Of a stretch of DNA of 64,000 bases, positions 59,117 to 64,000 are shown one piece after another (position 1 is the stretch's first letter; each line of letters begins with the position of its first letter). Source of the stretch: Gamarada debralockiae (Eukaryota; Ascomycota; Leotiomycetes; Helotiales; Hyphodiscaceae); the NCBI GenBank assembly GCA_002803225.1, contig NXFV01001908.1, forward strand, positions 1-64,000, written 5' to 3'. A program made the position numbers and the translations under genes. The notes under the pieces were generated by a model. It did no database searches, was not told the DNA's origin, and saw only the letters and a list, made by a program, of their open reading frames with translations.

Positions 59117-60126
59117 GCATTATTTTGATGTTGATGAAATGTAATTAGCGAATTTCATGGCATCGATAGTGAAAAATAATGAAGAGATTTCAGTGAAGTT
59201 CTTTTCAAATGTACCGTCGACTGCTTTCATGGCCAACGTTGTGATAACAGGTTGCGGATGATGGCAACATCATCAGCTGTTGACGGTCGATCGTGCATTG
59301 AATTTTGTCGGCTTGTTTGATGAAGAGACTGTGAAATTTGAGCAGCTTTATGTCTAATCTTTCAAGCTGGATTAAGTTCAGTTCCCTCACGCGGCAAAAT
59401 TTGGCTACAATGAGGGATGCTTTGATCGTAAAATCAAGGCTCGCCTCGTCCGACTCCTTTTTCGCAAGCGAGACCCACCTTACTCCCAAAATATGCTCCT
59501 GCCAAAAAGAAGTCGCAAAAAGCAGCATAAAAAAGAGAACTTGGTTCTCTTTCTAAGGCCTTTACCCGCCCGCTGCGAAGTGGTCTTCTGCCTTATTTCT
59601 TGGGGTTGCGACTTTTTCAAGGGATAAACCAGTCTGGCACAGAATTGGTTGTTGGAACTCGATTCTTTGATGAATGATGTTTCCTCTGTTTGAAGAAGAG
59701 AAAGTGTCTATTTGGATATAAGTAGTTATGGAAGGAAGTTGAAGTTGAGGTTGAGAGCTGGCAGCTTTGCGGAGAAGGGACGACTGGGTGGTTGGGGACG
59801 AGCCGAGTACTTCTCGCGTACCCCTCCTAATTTTGGGGCTTCCCAAACCGTCTCCCGCATTGGTTTGTGCTAACCTCTACCGATTCTGAGCTACCTTGGT
59901 ATTTGATGATGTCACTGTATACTCATCAGAATCGCGCATCTTAACTGTGTGTTCTCAAGGTGTTATTTTAATCTTGCTCATTTAATAATTTCCCCAGGAA
60001 CAGATTCTCAGCCATATTTCACACTGCCCAAAAAAAAATTAAAAAAATTAAAAAAAATTAAAAATTAAAAAAAAAAAAAAATTTCTCAATCCTCTCATAC
60101 TGTTTGAACAATCTTATACAGCGAAA
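59117..60126. other. Intergenic, with A/T low-complexity tract
   Basis: No gene. 60026-60083 is a run of A with interspersed TT (A8TT A7TT A8TT ... A15). Frames at 59205-59846 on the minus strand show no domain. Confidence 0.45.
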
Positions 60127-60710
60127 ATGCCGTTATTTAAAATAGGATCGAAGTCACCTCCACGTGAAGCGCCTCCACCATACCAACGCTCCATCGGGAG
60201 ATCCAGCGTCAAATCCAGTCCCAGAGATCAAAACCCTATCGTAAGCATTCTCTGATCTCTAATAATAACACAACTTTACTAATATCCACGGTATCGATTC
60301 TAATGATGAGGTGAAAGTCGGTCTCGTGAACTCAAACGAGACATTTCGATTCAGCAAGCGAAAGCTAGAGATGAGGGATTGCAAAGCATTCCTGAAACTT
60401 CTAGAGGAACATGAACTGCCGGAATATGCAGAAGTAGATGAAGTGTTCATATTAGGCACACACACGAGAGGAGTTTCGAATGGCCTTTGAATTCGGACGA
60501 GCGGCAGCGTCGATAACACTGTTTGCGGGATGGGTCGACAGTGGAAAACTTTAAGAGTCTATCAAACACGGCAGCAGCGATATAACGAAGTACTATCTGC
60601 TGGTTTTCCTTGCAAGTATTCTTGCCAATAAGACGTTGTACAATGCGGTGTTGGATGAAATCATTGCATTTCACGAGGACACATGCTTGGCTCATATTTA
60701 CGATACTTGA
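60127..60710 (+). pseudogene. BTB-like protein relic with frameshift and stop
   Basis: Exon 1 (60127-60240, MPLFKIGSKSPPREAPPPYQ...) ends at GTAAGC; a 70-nt intron with TACTAAT branch ends GATGAG (60310). The second exon reads VKVGLVNSNETFRFSKRKLE, FLKLLEEHELPEYAEVDEVF, then shifts frame at a (CA)4 run near 60456 into EEFRMAFEFGRAAASITLFA-GWVDSGKL, meets TAA at 60553, and goes on KYYLLVFLASILANKTLYNA-VLDEIIAFHEDTC to TGA at 60708. The order (beta strand, FxxxKxxL, F..GWvdsGKL, Y.LvflA..L.N.vlDeI) is that of a fungal BTB domain. If the shift is an assembly error, the gene may be intact apart from the TAA. Otherwise a 97-aa protein remains. Confidence 0.5.
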
Positions 60711-61741
60711 ACGCTATCTTCTCTTCATCAACTGGCTGTTTTTCTGTTGCAGTCCTGTGAAGTCCCCCCGCCCGGTTCAGACTGTGCATATATTGAGATG
60801 CAATGGAGAAGCCCCAAAAAGGGCGAGGAAAGGCGACGCCCATGAGAGCAAGTCAGTCAACTTTTTGACAGTTTTCTTGGCTTGCACCTTGCAGCTTAGA
60901 TTCTAAGTTTCGAATGCAGGCGCCTCGAAGGTCAGCACTATGGTTTTTCTTCATTCTTCAACGACGTGGGGCAAGAGCAAATAGTAACCTTAGCCCGTGG
61001 TCATATGCGTTGCGCTTGATAGGCCACAAACTTTGGTAAAGTTGTCAAAACTAACACGAAGCAGCTTTCTAGAGCCGTATACTTTGACGGCGAGTGGAAA
61101 GGTCTGCGTGGAGGCAGGAGTTGGTAAGTTCGGCTGTGGGATTTTTGAACGGCTGCTACGACTTGATTATAAGCGGCAGGGTGGTTTTGGATATATTGGG
61201 CAATGCTGTGGTTCTGCAATAAGCGGACCAGATAATTGACTATTTAATAGGACATTAGAAGAAGCAGAGGAGGATGGATCAGAGAAGAGAACGATTCCTA
61301 ACCTTGTCCACGTCTGACTCCAACCGTAATTCGAGTTCTAAATCAAAAGGCGGCATCTCGTGACAGTACTTGACCTTGACTTTGTTTGAATGGTCATATG
61401 TTCACGGTGGGTGTGGCAGATGACAGGCAGTCAATGACTTGTTCTGTGAAGTTCAGGATCGAATTAAGCGATCCGCACTTCTCTCGTTCCTACGCTGGTC
61501 TTGCTGCTATTGCAGCCCCTCTTAATCAAAGCCACAATGGCTGGAGCCTCAGCCTCTGCCTCTGCCCCAAAGCCCCTTGGCGTTTGTTCCTTGCCCTTTT
61601 TTTTTTTTTTGCTTTAAAACATAAGGGCTCTTCGCGATAACTTTTTATCTCGTCATATTCGCTCGCTCTACTGCCCATTTAATTCATATATTTCTCAAAG
61701 TCTACTTCAATTAAACATAATACTTAGGTACTTCCTAAGAA
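60711..61741. other. Intergenic before the membrane protein
   Basis: No gene supported. A T16 run at 61592-61607 and a GCCTCAGCCTCTGCCTCTGC microsatellite-like stretch at 61544 are the only marked structures. AT-rich leader precedes ATG 61742. Confidence 0.4.
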
Positions 61742-62890
61742 ATGGTGGATCTCACCTCCCCAATGTCTGCCGCAAGCGCCTTCTGGTCGCTCCCACCAAT
61801 GGCGCTCAATGTCATGCTTCAGCCTTCCGGCAGCGTCTGTGGATTCCATCCCTGCCTGCGAACATATCTAAGGAGCTCTCCCTTCTTTTGTTTCGCAGAT
61901 AGTCTTGCAACAATGATCCGGTTTTTCGTCTACCTTTTCGAAAGCAGATCACTTATAAAAGCCGCCCGCGAAATCCTTATCCTGCGTTCACAAGATGAAG
62001 ATCCGGACGCGTTGGACGGGCTCCAGGCACTTGAAACGCAGGCGTCGATTCGATGGCTTGCGTTTCTGGTCGGGCTTATGCCCCAAGCCATCAAGCTTTT
62101 CGCTAGTAGTGGCATTCCATGGACACGAGCAGTTGCCGGTGTTTACTGTGCTTCATTTGTTATCAGCGAACTTCTTAGTCGGCTTGGCCGTGGCTCGGAC
62201 AGCAGCAACTATGGCCGTATTGACAGCAACCTAGATGGCTCAGATGATAAAATATCGATAACCATGCAAGAACGAAGGCTCCTTGGATGGGCTGACAGTG
62301 GGCTTGCCGTTTGCGCTTTTCTCGCCCATCTAGCTTTTCTCATCTGCGCTGTCAACGATATGTGTTTCACGCCTTGGTATAGACTAATCAACGACAACCA
62401 ATTTTTGGATCCTGGAGTCACCGTTGTTATAATACTTGGGTTAATCGCGCCGGCTTTTCTCATCACATTGATGTGCTGTGCACTTGCCGAATGTTGCTTC
62501 CACTGCACCATTGAACCTAGTGCTATTTTCATACCTTCATTCATTATTTGGGTACATACCAGCCCTCTACTCTTTGAATATTTTGATATTATGTTGCTAC
62601 CTTGGAAGGCTGGCGTGGTCGTCAATGAAATTTTGTTGGGGCTTGCCCTTTTGATTACGCTCCTCCTTATAGCATACTGTTTGTCGGATTTCGATTACTG
62701 GAGGAACCAAGTTCTTTTCCTCCGAGGCGTTTCAACGGGCTCAGCAACCGAGGAAATCGCTCGCCGCATAGCCGCCGCATTCATATTCGTACTGGCGATC
62801 ATAACTTTTGCCATCACCATGTCCTGGTACATACTACGGTATGATGGGACGGGGACTTCTAAGCCGAATTGGACGAATTGGCTCGGTTGA
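61742..62890 (+). CDS. Multi-spanning membrane protein of unknown function
   Basis: 382 aa, single exon, ATG 61742 (context AGAAATGGTGG). Hydrophobic spans are visible near residues 52-67, 105-122 (WLAFLVGLMPQAIKLFASSG), 128-146 (AVAGVYCASFVISELL), 190-208 (GLAVCAFLAHLAFLICAV), 226-250 (VTVVIILGLIAPAFLITLMC), 262-280, 293-315 (EILLGLALLITLLLIAYCLS) and 347-367 (AAAFIFVLAIITFAITMSWY), so 7-8 spans. The N-terminus is not a clear cleaved signal. A short acidic cytosolic-type loop (RSQDEDPDALDGLQALE) lies after the first span. I do not recognise the family; such proteins are frequent in filamentous ascomycetes. No link to neighbours. Confidence 0.7.
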   Translation: MVDLTSPMSAASAFWSLPPMALNVMLQPSGSVCGFHPCLRTYLRSSPFFCFADSLATMIRFFVYLFESRSLIKAAREILILRSQDEDPDALDGLQALETQASIRWLAFLVGLMPQAIKLFASSGIPWTRAVAGVYCASFVISELLSRLGRGSDSSNYGRIDSNLDGSDDKISITMQERRLLGWADSGLAVCAFLAHLAFLICAVNDMCFTPWYRLINDNQFLDPGVTVVIILGLIAPAFLITLMCCALAECCFHCTIEPSAIFIPSFIIWVHTSPLLFEYFDIMLLPWKAGVVVNEILLGLALLITLLLIAYCLSDFDYWRNQVLFLRGVSTGSATEEIARRIAAAFIFVLAIITFAITMSWYILRYDGTGTSKPNWTNWLG

Positions 62891-64000
62891 CCGAACATAC
62901 TGATATTTATGGAGATTTCAACGACGGTTTTATGCGTTAAGTGATAGATATCCGCATATGACTTTACTTAGGCTGTACAATAGAAAGCTTACGAAAGGAG
63001 TTACTAAATATTAGGTGCCAGTCGCCATGTTGTTTCAATATGCCATTTCCCGATGCTCCTCTCGCAAGTGGAGCTCAAGAAAGCGTAATGGTCCGCCAAA
63101 AGCAGCTTGACCATCTTGTCGTCCGATGCCGACGCCAGCAGCTTGCCGTCAGGCGAGAAGGCTACAGCGCTGACGTTATCCGAATAACCTCGAGCGTCTG
63201 GAGTAAGGCATTACAATTATTGGCGACCTTAGGTAATCTTGAGAGCTCGAATTTGTGCACAGCCACTCGAGCATTTCTCCGGGAAGAAGTTTCGAGGAAT
63301 TACACAGAATCCATTATCTAATGGTCTTAAAAGACAATGGTAGCCGACTATACCTCACTTTGCTGCAATTCGAGTGGACATGGGTTGCAGATAAAGTTCT
63401 CCCAGGAGGTCTCGCTCTAATTCCGGATTGTCTATTCGACAAACCCTTAGAGAACCCCGACAGTACTAATGAACACCTCTCAGTGGCGAGCACTAATCTC
63501 ATGAGATATGTCGAGGCCAGTGGAGGAAGTTCAATGCGGCGTTACCATTGGTCGTCTTACTATTCCCTCAACTTAAACGCTATCTTAGGCTGGAGCAAAT
63601 GTTATTACCTATTCCCACAATAATTCCGCGTGCATTCGAGATATATTGTTCTACCATTACATCGCAAACCTGGACAACAGACTCTTGGATGTACTCATTA
63701 GAGCCATGCTGTGCCAAATCAAGTTGTCCCGCGACGGTGATGTGATAGAAAGGCTCGTACGACGCTGAGTGAGTCTTTTGCTCATATTTGATACGTTAGA
63801 TACGGATTCAGAAACTTATCAGAAGAAATTTAAATACGGTCGATTTTGAACCTCAATTCCTGGCTCATAGCAGGGCATTTTTGGCAAAGGAGGCTAGGAC
63901 TCTGGTGCAAGAGAATACGCAAACTTGAATGCAGGGAATAAAGCACTGGGAGGAGGAAGAAAGACTTTGTTGGACAACTATCTTGGGTCCGAATTACGCT
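62891..64000. other. Right edge: NWD/WD40 relic and unassigned sequence
   Basis: Contains the WD40 relic entered separately. 63300-64000 shows short frames on both strands without a full domain; on the minus strand around 63525 the words ALNFLHWPRHIS resemble the FLHWLEAL segment that lies between NACHT and WD40 units in fungal NWD proteins, so more of the same relic may run off the window. Confidence 0.35.
63089..63240 (-). pseudogene. Relic of an NWD (NACHT-WD40, HET-E-like) protein
   Basis: On the minus strand RLPKVANNCNALLQTLE (63189-63239) is followed, after a one-base frame change, by [27 protein letters not shown] (63100-63184). This is the usual join in fungal NWD proteins: a helical linker ending NxCLQTLEGHS and the first WD repeat [26 protein letters not shown]. 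The repeat then decays (LLLADHYAFLSS...). No further intact WD units follow. NWD proteins are STAND-type receptors in fungal self/non-self recognition; this fragment is non-functional. Confidence 0.7.

Overview
The window is nuclear DNA of a filamentous ascomycete. Evidence: short introns (mostly 48-70 nt) with GTRNGT donors and CTRAY branch points; fungus-typical genes (creC, 2EXR, HET, NWD-type WD40, T5orf172 proteins); and protein wording closest in style to Leotiomycetes/Pezizomycotina (inference; no search was run). Coordinates of spliced genes were worked out by hand from splice signals and protein continuity.

Layout. 0-9.8 kb is a gene-poor, repeat-damaged end: a 2EXR protein gene (453-1392, +), an LTR-like and a coding relic, a C2H2 zinc-finger factor (3656-5200, -), a decayed LTR, and a heterokaryon-incompatibility (HET) pseudogene (6832-9077, -). 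9.8-28.8 kb is a dense housekeeping block: NOT4 (9792-15308, -, probably one gene with a 568-nt intron), the 30-kDa subunit of respiratory complex I (+), a small 80-aa ORF (+), a five-exon secreted protein (-), a probable GPI-anchored protein (+), NPC1/NCR1 sterol transporter (-) and NMN adenylyltransferase (-). After a 2-kb empty stretch come a UFD4/TRIP12-type HECT ligase (30932-36728, +), a CUE-SMR protein (Cue2-like, +), BCKDH E1-alpha (-) and a T5orf172 protein (-). 44.1-45.5 kb is a second repeat island: Tc1/mariner transposase relic and an LTR-retrotransposon relic. Then COQ5 (+), a DUF2433 phosphoesterase-like/RGG protein (-), two tandem BTB genes (+), GEM1/Miro (-), creC (+), a BTB-like relic (+), a multi-spanning membrane protein (+), and at the right edge a relic of an NWD-type WD40 protein (-).

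How the genes relate. There is no biosynthetic cluster. Four products act at or in mitochondria (complex I 30 kDa, BCKDH E1-alpha, COQ5, GEM1); three concern ubiquitin (NOT4, UFD4-type HECT, and CreC as partner of the CreB deubiquitinase); NOT4 and the CUE-SMR protein both belong to co-translational mRNA quality control. The non-housekeeping content is fungal self/non-self and effector-like material (HET, NWD WD40, BTB, secreted proteins), much of it broken and next to repeats. I found no convincing undescribed system; the most unusual items are start codons isolated in 5-nt and 10-nt exons, introns of 3n length hidden in open frames, and paired in-frame stops near the ends of the BTB paralogues.
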